A stretch of DNA of 64,000 nt from Atriophallophorus winterbourni (lineage: Eukaryota > Platyhelminthes > Trematoda > Plagiorchiida > Microphallidae), in assembly GCA_013407085.1 (NCBI GenBank), contig JACCGJ010001662.1, positions 1-64,000 on the forward strand, in the 5' to 3' direction. The notes below the pieces were generated by a model. The model did not search any database. It was not told the origin of the DNA and worked only from the letters and a program-made list of their open reading frames with translations. Both the position numbers and the translations under genes were made by a program. Below are positions 21,598-41,570 of this stretch, piece after piece (position 1 is the first letter of the stretch; each line of letters begins with the position of its first letter).

Positions 21598-22317
21598 TTT
21601 CCAAAACTGTTAAAATTTAGTGCGCTTACCTCGCCGATATTATTATAATGAAAGTAAAACGCCACCTTTCATTCCGGAAAGGAACAGCTGTGATGAAACT
21701 TGGCTGCACGTCATTTCCATGATTCACGTACCAATAAATTCCACAGAATATAATACCAACGGAGCCTGAATGGAGTCAATTGGAGTACAAAACTAATGCC
21801 ATTACGTTGGTCAACGCTTATGCGCTGACGCTATTAGCAGCCAAGTTGAAGAGATCCATTTTCTTGTAGTCCGACAATTGTCCTTCAATGAGTGCCACGG
21901 CAAATTTCAATTCAAATAGACTTAAACAAAACAACCTCAAAATAACTTAAAACTTTATATAGACTATGGTGTTTTCAGTCAGATTGTTAGGGAGACCTTG
22001 GTCATGCTACTAGTACAAATCCATTACATTTGAGATACTTGTTGTTCTGGAAAAGGCAATAGATGACAATCGAACAGCAACATATAAAAGACGTACGCCT
22101 TTCGAAGTCCGGCAAACTCATGAGTGATATATCAATGAAAACGCAAACAGCTCAATAACTAACACGGCCTAGATTACTTGTAGTAATGAAAGGTTGCATG
22201 TTCGCATGTTGGAAGTTTCACATATCATTGTCGGGAAAAGCAAATAAAAAAAATAAATTGTCCAAGTCTAAATCGAAGTCTAATTTCGATAAACCAATTC
22301 TACACTTTTACAAGGCC
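21598..22317. other. No clear feature; possible B-box-like remnant
   Basis: AT-rich sequence. Near 22185-22215 ggttgcatgttcgcatgttgg resembles the end of the degenerate repeat at 9560-9800, too weak to call on its own. Confidence 0.3.
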
Positions 22318-22382
22318 CACTGAACCTAATCTCATTGTTTCTCCTGATGACGGTAAACAGCAGAGAAGTGAGCAACGCGTTG
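22318..22382 (+). ncRNA. Truncated hammerhead-like repeat (family 2)
   Basis: Shares cactgaacctaatctca with the other copies and has CUGAUGA at 22344-22350, then CGGUAAACAGCAGAGAAG, after which the GAAACCGG part is lost and gtgagcaac resumes. The internal deletion removes stem III, so no activity is expected. Confidence 0.45.
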
Positions 22383-22615
22383 TATCGAAAATAACTTTTT
22401 TTACATTATTTCAAAAAAGTTTATTAGAATAGTTCACACCCAAAATCGATAACATATGACTGGCCACCGTATGTATAAAACTCATAAAAATGTTTTTGGT
22501 ATCGGTAGTTAGAATCTTGAAGGCGGCGTCAATACGGTCGACAGTAGAGATCTCTTCTCTTCGCCTTCGTACAGCTCAATGATATATTAATTTTACATAG
22601 CTTTAAAATTGTGTT

Positions 22616-22946
22616 TATAGGAACAAGTGCAACGATTGTTCTGGTATCTACATCGGACAGACAGCCAATGGATTGCATAAAGGATTAAAGAGCAAAATAA
22701 TCGCATAAATCAAAATCCACAAAATGAATTGGTTTATCAGTCTATAGCCAAAACCTTAGCTTTAGCTGGAGGTTAAACTCAGGACACAACGTGAACCTTG
22801 ATAACGTAGATGCACTGTATCTTAGCATTAAACGTTATACGGAACGCGCGCATAAAACGACTGTTAAAATCGCGAAGACAACTACGATAAGCGCTAAAAA
22901 AAGTAGACGAAGATGAGATTTCCAGGTTGTGGCGCTGGGAACTGTA
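22616..22946 (+). pseudogene. GIY-YIG domain relic of a second PLE family (PLE3)
   Basis: Begins YRNKCNDCSGIYIGQTANGL, a GIY-YIG start as in PLE1 but clearly diverged. Several frameshifts follow. Later blocks in shifting frames read NPQNELVYQSIAKTLALA, NLDNVDALYLSIKRYTERAH and finally VDEDEISRLWRWEL with a stop at 22944-22946. The last words match the end of PLE1 (VDGVEISTIWRSAL). Only the 3' end of the element remains. Confidence 0.75.
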
Positions 22947-23181
22947 ACGGGGCAAGAGTATTTTAAGTTACAGTTTTCTTTATATTTAAATATACTTTCA
23001 ATATCATTTTACTTCAGTTTGATTTGCCAAACATTTCCTGCAGATGTGAGTCAGTGTCAATTGACTTTGCTCTAATTCACGCTGCGCTAGTTAATTAGGC
23101 AAATTAATCTTGTTGATGTCTGCGTTGCTTGATACCCCTAGAATTTCAATAGCCTGCTTAGCGTTGGTGGATAGAGGGCAA

Positions 23182-24181
23182 NNNNNNNNNNNNNNNNNNN
23201 NNNNNNNNNNNNNNNNNNNNNNNNNNNNNNNNNNNNNNNNNNNNNNNNNNNNNNNNNNNNNNNNNNNNNNNNNNNNNNNNNNNNNNNNNNNNNNNNNNNN
23301 NNNNNNNNNNNNNNNNNNNNNNNNNNNNNNNNNNNNNNNNNNNNNNNNNNNNNNNNNNNNNNNNNNNNNNNNNNNNNNNNNNNNNNNNNNNNNNNNNNNN
23401 NNNNNNNNNNNNNNNNNNNNNNNNNNNNNNNNNNNNNNNNNNNNNNNNNNNNNNNNNNNNNNNNNNNNNNNNNNNNNNNNNNNNNNNNNNNNNNNNNNNN
23501 NNNNNNNNNNNNNNNNNNNNNNNNNNNNNNNNNNNNNNNNNNNNNNNNNNNNNNNNNNNNNNNNNNNNNNNNNNNNNNNNNNNNNNNNNNNNNNNNNNNN
23601 NNNNNNNNNNNNNNNNNNNNNNNNNNNNNNNNNNNNNNNNNNNNNNNNNNNNNNNNNNNNNNNNNNNNNNNNNNNNNNNNNNNNNNNNNNNNNNNNNNNN
23701 NNNNNNNNNNNNNNNNNNNNNNNNNNNNNNNNNNNNNNNNNNNNNNNNNNNNNNNNNNNNNNNNNNNNNNNNNNNNNNNNNNNNNNNNNNNNNNNNNNNN
23801 NNNNNNNNNNNNNNNNNNNNNNNNNNNNNNNNNNNNNNNNNNNNNNNNNNNNNNNNNNNNNNNNNNNNNNNNNNNNNNNNNNNNNNNNNNNNNNNNNNNN
23901 NNNNNNNNNNNNNNNNNNNNNNNNNNNNNNNNNNNNNNNNNNNNNNNNNNNNNNNNNNNNNNNNNNNNNNNNNNNNNNNNNNNNNNNNNNNNNNNNNNNN
24001 NNNNNNNNNNNNNNNNNNNNNNNNNNNNNNNNNNNNNNNNNNNNNNNNNNNNNNNNNNNNNNNNNNNNNNNNNNNNNNNNNNNNNNNNNNNNNNNNNNNN
24101 NNNNNNNNNNNNNNNNNNNNNNNNNNNNNNNNNNNNNNNNNNNNNNNNNNNNNNNNNNNNNNNNNNNNNNNNNNNNNNNNN
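23182..24181. other. Assembly gap (1000 N)
   Basis: Exactly 1000 undetermined bases, a conventional placeholder length. AT repeats on the right edge suggest that a low-complexity region stopped the assembly. Reading frames crossing it are meaningless. Confidence 0.99.
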
Positions 24182-24930
24182 ATATATATATATAATAACA
24201 GGGTCAAAATATAGCTACAAATATATGTACGTATGAATAATATTAATCTGTCATCGTGCCTCGGGTAAGGTGGCAAATTAATTTCTCAATGGGTTCATAA
24301 CTGCTGCATATTCTCTGCGACATAAGCACTACAGAATGTCATATATATGAGCTTCATTGAATATAGGTCGTCAAATGTGGACAGTCGAAAAGTAATATTT
24401 TCTGTATTTAGGACATTTGATTTGTAACAGAAATTTAATTGTTACATATTTATTCATTTGTGAATTTGTGGTACAGAATACCGATTGGAAGCTCAAAAGT
24501 TGGCCACAAATCCCTTTTCGATTAAATTGATAATTGATTTTTTTTCAAAACTGATCTCATGACCATTCGTTTTCAGGGCAGGCTGTTGTAATTGTCAGAG
24601 GAATGGCCAGGCGAACAGGAGTGAATGATGAGCCCTACAATGGATTCCTTCCAAAAAGTAAGGCGTTGCATTTTCACCAGTAATTTAGCTGCTAATGAAC
24701 CGAAGTATTTTTTATTTCTAAATGTTGATATATGCATTTTCATATACAGGTGGTTTTTCATGTTTGATTACATAAGATTAGAGTTAGTATAACCATTATT
24801 TTGTCAACAATGTGTTAAATTTGTAACGTTTCTTTCCAATCGATCGCCTCTCGACGAAGCATGATGATCTTGGTTTTAAACAATAAAGCGTTGAGTAAGC
24901 ATTATAATTATATTAATTATATTGCCATGC
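24182..24930. other. No recognisable feature
   Basis: Starts with a TA microsatellite at the gap edge, then AT-rich sequence without supported frames. Confidence 0.4.
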
Positions 24931-24934
24931 TCAC

Positions 24935-25005
24935 ATCTGCAGCACTTACAACTAATAACCGGTTTCTAGCTGTTCGTCCTCATCAAGTGGAGATAATAAG
25001 ATTAG
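24935..25005 (-). ncRNA. Hammerhead-like repeat, degenerate, inverted (family 2)
   Basis: On the minus strand: UUGAUGA (24986-24980, first core C changed to U), GGAC-gaaca-GCUA, GAAACCGGUU, with the shared outer stem around it. It faces the two plus-strand copies just downstream. Confidence 0.6.
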
Positions 25006-25049
25006 GTCAAATGAATTATGAGCTCTGAGCCTTGAAACAGTGGTAAACA

Positions 25050-25140
25050 CTGAACCTGATCTTACTGTCTCCACCTGACGATGGCAAACAGCCAGAAACC
25101 GGTAGTGGTGTGTAAGGGATGGAGATGTGAGCAACACATT
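25050..25140 (+). ncRNA. Hammerhead ribozyme motif with intact core (family 2, best copy)
   Basis: Stem I inner CCAC (25071-25074) pairs with GUGG (25105-25108), and outer CUUAC (25061-25065) pairs with GUAAG (25112-25116). The core is CUGACGA (25075-25081). Stem II is UGGC-aaaca-GCCA (25082-25094), followed by GAAA (25095-25098), the self-complementary ACCGGU stem III (25098-25103), and A25104 as the cleavage-site base (GUA). This is a type I layout with minimal stem III, as in newt satellite and PLE hammerheads, which can act as dimers. Confidence 0.8.
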
Positions 25141-25154
25141 ACAGTGGTAAACAC

Positions 25155-25262
25155 TGTTATACTTAGAGCTTAATCTTACAACCTCACCTGATGGCGACAA
25201 ATGGCCTGAAACGGTTTGCGAATTGTAAATGCTGGTGATGTGAGCACCGCAATACATTGGTC
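25155..25262 (+). ncRNA. Hammerhead-like repeat, degenerate (family 2)
   Basis: Tandem neighbour of the intact copy: CUUA upstream, CUGAUGG, a disrupted stem II (CGAC...GGCCU), GAAAC, GGUUUGCGAAUUGUAAAUG. It ends at caatacattgg like the 12.8 kb copy. Core and stem changes suggest no activity. Confidence 0.5.
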
Positions 25263-25759
25263 ATTTTGAGCAGCTTGAGCGCTTGTTCAGTTATCACTCT
25301 GTGTTTGTCGATTTAAATATCGTTGTTCTTAGTACGTACCCTACCGAACAGTGACAGTTAATTCTAGCTTCGTTTATAATAGTTATAATTTTACAAGTGC
25401 AGACTAAATTTACGGTCAAATCGAGAGCTACACTTAATAATTTATTAATACATGTTGGAAGCAAACTGATCGATCTAACTGTTCATTGCGGTTGGTAATC
25501 TGCAGATATTGCTACTTGAATCAAACCAAGGCTTCAAAGTATCTTGTATATGATTGTAATCTGTTTAGCTCCGTTATCATTCATCAAACATGTTGGTGCA
25601 ACAAGGACATCTAAGGTCATACTCATACCGAACTAATTTAATCGCAATTATTGAAGGCTAAACTTAAATATCAGTCGAAGGCTCCAAATGCTTGCCTCAC
25701 GTGGAAATACCTTGTTGAGCACCTAATTAATCTTCTGTAGTGCAATGTTAGAATCGACA
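25263..25759. other. No recognisable feature
   Basis: AT-rich spacer before the LINE fragment. Confidence 0.4.
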
Positions 25760-26974
25760 TGATATCGACACCAAAACATTTTGACCGCAGCACAACACGG
25801 TTTTCGAAGAGATCGTTGCTGTTTATCTAACCTTCTTACAACGTTCGAGGATTGGACCAAGGCACTGGACGAAGGTGAGGCTGTACATGCTTGCTACATC
25901 GATATTTCCAAAGCTTTCGATAGAGTCAACCATGACATCTTAATCAAAAAGCTCGAGTCTTATGGAATAACGGGAATATTGCTAAATTGGATAAGGGACT
26001 ATCTTACTGATAGACACGTCCAAGTTCGCGTTGGCAGCACCTTATCTAGAAAAATAGACGTCACGAGTGGAGTTCCGCAAGGCTCGGTGCTTGGACCTCT
26101 TCTATTCTTGGTGTATATGAACGATATAGTAGAGAATATTGGATGAAACTTGATACTATTTGCCGATGATATTAAAATTTGGAAACGTGTCAGGTCTGTT
26201 AATGACTGTATGGCATTACAACGGGATCTAAGCATCTTATTTCGTTGGTCCCAGTTAAATGAGTTACCATTTAACCCTGCGAAATGTAAAATACTGCAGC
26301 TTGGAAAATCTCTGCACCACACGTATCAGCTTTGCACGCAAGATCTCGTCTGGACCACAACAGAAAAAGATCTTGGTATCTGGGTTTCGTTTAACCTTAG
26401 GACGGGACAGCATTGCCGGATGGTGTACAATAAAGCTTGCCGTATCTTGAGTCTTCTCAAAAGAATATTCCGGATTTTTACGCCCGAAACCCTACCCCGG
26501 GTAATTAACACGTATATACGTCCTGTTATGGAATATTCCATCCAAGCCTGGGCACCATGGCTGAGGAAGGATATCGAACTACTCGACAGGATTTATCAAC
26601 GTGCTACAAAGTTGGTCTCCCGGTACAGAAATTTGCCTTTCACAGAGCGAATGTTAAAACTGAAGCTACACGATTTTACCCAACGGCGGATACGCAGTGA
26701 CCTTATGTTGACCTTCAAAATCCTGCATTCTGTAAACCATTCCCTTAAACACTTGCTAAAGCCCAATGACCTTACTCGAACACGAACACATTCAAAGGCT
26801 TTAAGCATTCCGCATTCTCGATTGGATATACGTCGTAATTTTTTCTCGGTAAGAATTTGTTTTACTTGGAACTATTTGCCAGAAGAAATCACGCGCTCAG
26901 AATCTGTTGAGGTTTTCGCTTCCAAACTTGATGTTTTTATGACGAACCATGCGGTATGCGAGTGTCCCTATTGA
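25760..26974 (+). pseudogene. 5'-truncated LINE reverse transcriptase (CR1/Jockey group)
   Basis: Starts near LTAAQHGFRRDRCC inside the RT fingers and carries YIDISKAFDRVNHDIL (motif A) and SGVPQGSVLGPLLFLVYMND (motif B). An in-frame TGA (26144-26146) then falls just before LILFADDIKIW (motif C), and the rest is open to 26974: thumb and connection with YNKACRILSLLKRIF, NTYIRPVMEYSIQAWAPWL and RRIRSDLMLTFKILHSVNHS. This is the order of CR1/Jockey-group RTs. A diverged relative lies at 42280-42560. Confidence 0.88.
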
Positions 26975-29276
26975 TTTTCGAGATATTTTATATTTTTTAT
27001 ATGTCCATATACCTTGTCATCCTTTGGTTATTGTTAAGCTCAATGCTTTCTCTACCATACAATTTTCTGAGTTCTGAGTTTTAGGTGAAGTTTCACAAAT
27101 TTAGTACTATCAATGAAGTCTTAAAAACTTGGCAAATGTGACAGTGTAATATAATCCTCCCATGTAAAAATCATGATATTAAAAACTGATAGTTGCTGGC
27201 TTAGCTTTACAAAGAGATTTAAAATAAACTATATCGTTGTCCACTAGCGAACAAACTAGCTATTTCTTTACCAATTTGTTGAGAATTTTAAGACACAATA
27301 TTCAACCTGTTGAGTAGACTGATTTTGAGAAAGATCTTATAGATGGAAAAGCCTGAGTGACAGACATCCAAAATCTATTGGTCTCATAATATTTTATACT
27401 AACAAGTAAATATTTAAAAGCTTTGTCCCACAAAGAACATTACGCTTTCTCGTAGGTATTTGTCGCATAGCTATCAAAATGGAAAACAGTTTATGCACCT
27501 CCAAGCCAAATGAAGAATGACCGTCTGCAATCGACCTAATCGACATCGTGTATAAACGATTTAGTGGTGAATTGATACTGGCAGGTTCTCGCTCACTGAA
27601 ACCACTATTTGAGCGTGGGTGCAACCACCGAACCTCTCACTGCCCACTGATATTCGTAACACCGATTTCCCATATTCGCTATCGTCGGGACATCTATTAG
27701 CTAGCGTTTGTTTTTCTAAAGAGCTGTATTCGTAGTTAATATAGATGTCGAAATTTGAACAAATGGCATTCACTCACATCGAGTAAATCAATTTTGATAT
27801 TTGCTTGCCGATGCCTCCATAGTGATAAGAACGTACACCAGAAGGTTTTGCTCTTCGACGCGTTCATGGAACTAGATAGAACAATACTGCACGAATGGAA
27901 CTTTAAAGTTCAACTCATTAAAATTTTATGCGTATATCTTAAGGAGTCGTAGTGTTATCCAATCTTTGTTGTAAATTTATACCTCCTATCATTAAATCAA
28001 TCACCTCAATGTGTTTGTGAACAGTTTACGCCAAATTATTCACATCATTTCACTGGGTCCTGTTACGGAGGATGTGTTGGGTAGCTATGTCCCGGGGTTG
28101 ATCTTCTATTTCTTAAAATAATACAAGTATATCAGCATCGATGCAGGCTGAATGTGCCCCGCTATAAGACCTAAAACACCGAAATTAGCTCAACTGTTCA
28201 TTTATGATCCACTGTACAAGTTGCCCTACGGTTTAAAAAATTTTGTTTCTTACACCGTGATAAAATATTAACCAGCTGAATTATTATTAACCTTCTAATG
28301 CGTCCTTCATTGTATGCAAAATGAACTCCAGTGAATTGATTGCGTGCTATATTGCACACACTGAAGAAACCACTTGCATTACGGAAGTATTACAAATACT
28401 AGTACAAACGATTACTTATTTTATTTAACTCCGTCCGCAGTTCCTTCGGTTGATAATACGTCGGTACGTTACTGCAACAGTCTTATTTTCGAATAGTTTT
28501 GCTGACCGGAGTTTATTAGGGGACAATTGCTTTGGTTTTAACGAATCAGTGCAGCTTGATCACGATACATATTTTGCCCTTACAGTGTGTGAACATAAAT
28601 CGTACTTTTCCGCGATCACATAATTACTTATCGCTCGCTGAGAAAATAAAACGCTTCCGTTTACGACTTTGATTTGTTTAGGCTGGCATCGATTGTAAAA
28701 ATGGGTGTAGGCGAGCATCGGCTTGAAGAACACTTGCCAATGCAAGCTTACATGTATCTTTATCAAAACAATTGACTGTTTCACGCCATAGCTTTATTTG
28801 CAAAAATATTCAGTTTGCTCCAGGATGAGTCCTGGTTATGACGAGCCGTTATCAGTAGAGATATCACGTGATATTGCAGCTATCCAGTGCCCGGAAAAGT
28901 GATCATCTATCGACATTCGGAATCTTCATAGCAGTTTCACACATCGTACTGATATTGAATGGGCTTGCTTACCAGTCTTAGAACTTATAAGATCAACAAG
29001 ACTAATTTCTGATCGTGTCAACCATTACAATGAGATAGATTGAAATGATAAATTAGCCAAACGCTCCTAATGATTAGATTCGCTTTTGTTTTAAATGTGG
29101 CAAATTTCGTTGTCATGGCAACAATCAATTGATCAGTTACAAACACTCGCCAGTACCTTGGACTCGGCATTGGTTGAGATCAATGGAAATAATTTTTAAC
29201 TATTTGTTATAAATTAGTAGCAACAAACAAGACTATTGATGTTAATTATGATGGTCGAATGTGCATTCCCATTCAG
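26975..29276. other. No recognisable feature
   Basis: About 2.3 kb of AT-rich sequence. The short frames on both strands carry no motif. If the Cys-rich exon at 29277 is real, its upstream exons should lie here or further left, but I could not pick any out. Confidence 0.4.
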
Positions 29277-29584
29277 GTCAAATACCTCAATTGTCGCCGA
29301 AGAACATGTTTTACACAACCGACCGCAGATGCAAACGATATTTCTGCGCAGTGTGCGGCGACTGTCATCCGGTGAACACCGATTGCACGCAAAGAATCAC
29401 CGAGTGGCTGACCGGGACGACGTTGCCTGATGCGCTCCACCGCTCACGCGAGGCATACATTATCGACAATTTCACGCAAATGCAGTTCAAAAAGGCGAGA
29501 AGGAAAGAACAAAGTCCGTGTGATGTAGTATTCCAAGAAAGTGAACGACGAAAACAGGAAGCGAAGAACCTGACTGATTGTTGA
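29277..29584 (+). CDS. Possible terminal exon of an unrecognised Cys-rich protein
   Basis: An open frame of about 102 codons follows a plausible acceptor (attcccattcag, 29265-29276) and ends in TGA at 29582-29584, with AATAAA 57 bases on. It encodes RRCKRYFCAVCGDCHPVNTD with clustered cysteines, then a helical, charged tail (FTQMQFKKARRKEQ, ESERRKQEAKNLTDC). Composition and the poly(A) signal favour a real 3' exon, but I do not recognise the family and found no upstream exons. It could also be a pseudogene remnant. Confidence 0.4.
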
Positions 29585-29640
29585 CAAGGATATTTCAATT
29601 ATTTTTAAATTTCATTTTGATTACGTTCCCTTCGAAAGTA

Positions 29641-29646
29641 AATAAA
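29641..29646 (+). promoter_or_regulatory. Candidate poly(A) signal
   Basis: AATAAA at 57 bases after the stop of the Cys-rich frame. A single hexamer in AT-rich DNA is weak evidence by itself. Confidence 0.35.
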
Positions 29647-30546
29647 TTTCGATTATTTCAAAGATGATCAACTTTCGACACGGCCTTAATGCATCTCAAT
29701 AGTGTCAATGGATTATGGCGGACAGTGGCCAAAATATCTAAATCGCACTAAATCTAAACTAACAATCTTGATTAGCAGATGACCATGCAGAAGATTAAAC
29801 GAATATAAACGGATCAAAATTTTGCCGCTACTTACTCTCATTTTGTGTTGTTAAAAAATTGGTACGACACAAAAGAAAATGCTGGTCAAAAAATCAGCTT
29901 TCACACCGCTAGCTGGAGATTCACTCTGTGAACATCGTGTCATGTGAGCCAGCTGTGGTTAATCGTGAGCTTAACGTTTGTTTTTGCATCACATCAATGT
30001 AATGCTCATGGTCACAGCATATCACCCTGGTGTTTCTGAGTAATACGCTATCCAAACCAGACAATAACGAATACTTCGCTTTGAGATTTAAAGCGAAGCG
30101 AGGCGAATATTCGTTTCGCTCCAAAAAAGTGACATTCGTTATTGTCTGATCCAAACAGCACGAAAACGGGCAGAATCATGAGTGATCACAGAGTACACAC
30201 AAATTCGGAACACCAGCACCCATATAGAGAAGAAAACAACTTTATATTAAATTTCTCGTTCTCTGAAATTCTGTTTAACCAGTAAAAATATATAATAAAT
30301 AATATAAAACTGCAGTCATATGGTAAACGCTAGACTTTAGTTTTAGTTAAATCTTGACACCGGGAGAAATAGCTGAAAATGATGGTTATTCAATGGCTGT
30401 AGCAGTCGCATGCCTATAAAAACGCATATTTGTACGGTCAAGTCACAAAGACCGAGATAAGCTATTTCAGCTAACCAAACATCACCACAGTTTGCTCACA
30501 AATCAAGGACGATAAGGTTCAAACAATTTAGCTAAAAAATTTCTCT

Positions 30547-31074
30547 TTGGTAAATAGAACTAATTGCGATGAAATTAGGACAGAACCCAATAAGGGAACC
30601 CGCACCCTTAGGACCGTAAAAGGTAGCTTAATGCGAAAAAAGATTTGCAACTCGAGAACGTCAAGCTTCGATTCGAAGATCGTTCGAAAATTTGGGTATA
30701 GAAACAATCACGACATGAATGTAGACTGAGGATGGAATTATCGATTGACGTGTACTGGATATCACTGGGGTGTTTCGCAAAGGAACGAGATTAATTCATT
30801 CCTCCCAGCAATCCCGAAATATGGAGAAGACACGTTAGCGTCTTGTACTCAAATAGATCACGAGAAGCTTTGTATCGAGCCATCGAAAAAAGATAAATCT
30901 GTACTACAACTGCAGCAGATGGATGGAATAAGTCATTGTGCGATGGCTAATCACGTAAATATATCCTCAGTCTATACTCAATGCCCACAGTTTTCAAAGT
31001 GGAGATGTGAAGAAACAGGTGCAGACACAGAAACAACCCACTCGCCGTTCTATGTGACAGAAGGACCATTTTAG
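30547..31074 (+). pseudogene. Unidentified open region with one stop
   Basis: Two frames, 30547-30729 and 30745-31074, are in the same phase and separated by one TGA. The second reads LPAIPKYGEDTLASCTQIDH and is rich in Cys, His and polar residues. No family is recognised. It may be an old exon or chance; no splice evidence was found. Confidence 0.2.
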
Positions 31075-31230
31075 TAGAAAATAATCGATTTGTAATGATA
31101 AAACAATGGACTGAAAGTATGGCGATCTCATCGCGACTGGAATAGCCAACAATAAATCAAAAATGGAGTGTGAAATGAAAAAAACTAGTATACATCAATT
31201 GAGAGAATGAAATAACTGAAAATAAATTTT

Positions 31231-39776
<8,546 letters not shown>

Positions 39777-40353
39777 TGTTGAAACAAATATAGACCATAA
39801 AAAGGTAGATGGAAATGGTACCCTAAAATATTTAGCAAATTATTTAAGTAATAAGAACATGTAAAATTGCAAAGCGCATAAAACAGAACCAGATCAAAGG
39901 TGAGACCTCGAAAAGTATGGCTATCGTAAATAATTTCATTTGACGGTTCAATCCGAAAGTTATCATTGATATATGATATCGCGGATCAATGCTTCACTGC
40001 CATGCACTCACAATAGAATTACGCTCAAAAAGAAAGAGACAGGAAGTGGAATAATAAGCTCTATGTGTCCATAAGGATAAACTGGGCTGACCTACACCTC
40101 TGATAAATGCAAACAGCAATCAATTAGAGCGACATCAGAAGACAGTTTTCTCGTGGCTTTTATCGCTGTGTCATAACAAGATTTTCTCATCACTACAATT
40201 GAATAGCGTGTTAGCGCTTATAGTAAGAGGTCCAGTGAGCAACGCTATAATTAAATCCTTAAGTGTAAAAAGGTACTGCAATATCGGATCGCCAGAGCCC
40301 CAGTTCGAAAGTTGAGTTTGCCGACTTTAGAGAGATTTATAGTTAGAAAAATT
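39777..40353. promoter_or_regulatory. Region upstream of ABHD18; promoter presumed, no motif seen
   Basis: AT-rich sequence before the ABHD18 start codon. I see no convincing TATA box. A weak hammerhead-like string (ctctgataaatgcaaacagc, 40098-40117) may be an eroded family 2 copy. Confidence 0.3.
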
Positions 40354-40488
40354 AGACGTCCATGACGTGTGGCAATTTGAACACTCCGAGTTTTGTGATA
40401 AGTGGGACGCGATCGCAGATAGAATCTGTTACGGAAATCCATTATCCGATATCTGCAAAACATGGCCAAACAAGTGTTATGTGTGCAG
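40354..40488 (+). CDS. Possible exon of an unrecognised Cys-rich protein
   Basis: Open frame between aaaattag (acceptor) and a weak donor gtttgt at 40489: VWQFEHSEFCDKWDAIADRI, then CYGNPLSDICKTWPNKCYVC. The amino-acid pattern looks protein-like, with five cysteines. An acceptor at about 40640 (cctttccttttatag) would add SRILYQQIV and a stop in phase. No upstream exon was found and the family is not recognised. Confidence 0.28.
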
Positions 40489-40949
40489 GTTTGTCCATAA
40501 TAATATTCCTACACAAAATTTCATTACGAATAATGCCGTTGCACAAGTGTGTCGTATATCGTTATGTTTGTTTATTTTGTACTGTCCTTTCAAGTTATAA
40601 ACTCGTAACCATATAAAAAAGCATCCCTTTCCTTTTATAGTCGTATACTGTATCAACAAATTGTTTAAAGTTCAAATCTCGGATCTTCGTACTTTCTACT
40701 CGTTGGATTCTATATAATCTGTGCACTACAATGTGGTGGCACCAGCTAACACCCACGATTTTAGAAAGACAGTATGTGTTACATAATGGAAGGTGTGCTC
40801 ATTGTGTATCGCCCAATTTTCATATATCATTATAATCCAAACTCTCGATTTGTAGACTCTACGTTTAAGTTTTAGTAGGAATCCTTTCCGGTGCCAGAGT
40901 TGACCCGGGTTGTGTAATGCGTCCATTGTCGTAGAAATATGTGCTGAAA

Positions 40950-41570
40950 CCTCGTCTTTTTGGTAGCTGCATCACGGCGGGAGGAGGGCTGGAAAGTGAG
41001 ATCGGCTCTCGCATTGCGAGAGCTCGCTTCGCGTTCACCAGTCTAGGTCATCTCTGGAAGCGGTCTGACGTGAGTTTGAGACTCAAGGGGAGAGTTTACC
41101 TGGCCTCAGTCAGGTCGGTCTTGCTTTACGGGTGCGAGAGCTGGGCAGTACGCGCAGAGGAGCTCCGGCGCTTGGAGGTGTTTGAACATCGATGTTTACG
41201 GAGGCTTGCACGAGTATGGTGGCAACACCGCGCTAGCAACGTTGAAGTGAGGCACCGTGTTCTGGGCGTGAACAGCCTGATGCTACGAGACGTAATCGAC
41301 CGTTCCAGTCTCCGCTGGCTAGGGCATGTTTTGAGAATGAAGCCTGAGCGCCTACCCTTCCGCGCGCTGCGTGTGTCGGTTGGCCCAGGCTGGCGGCGGT
41401 GTTCAGGTGGACAACCGATGACCTGGAAGAAGGCCTTAAAACGCTTGACATCGGGTTTAGCTCGGATCGGATGAACGCGGCTTCCTGGGTGGGGTCCAAG
41501 GGATAGTGAGTGTCTGTGGCTTGGCACGCTGTCGACGATGGCTGAGAACCGGCAACAATGGAGAGAGTGC
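40950..41570 (+). pseudogene. 3' end of an APE-type LINE ORF2
   Basis: From FGSCITAGGGLESEIGSRIA (the YLGS block) through LLYGCESWAVRAEELRRLEV and RRLARVWWQHRASNVEVRHR to SLRWLGHVLRM. A frameshift near 41470 moves the final block (LSTMAENRQQWREC) out of frame. GC-rich against its surroundings. Related to, but not the same family as, the LINE at 44570-48147. Confidence 0.82.

Noticed and set aside
23110..24276. Long reading frames of more than 360 codons on both strands
   Set aside because: They consist of the 1000-base N run and only a few real codons at each side.
40080..40125. An eighth family 2 hammerhead upstream of ABHD18
   Set aside because: Only ctctgataaatgcaaacagc is left; the GAAA box and stem III cannot be found.
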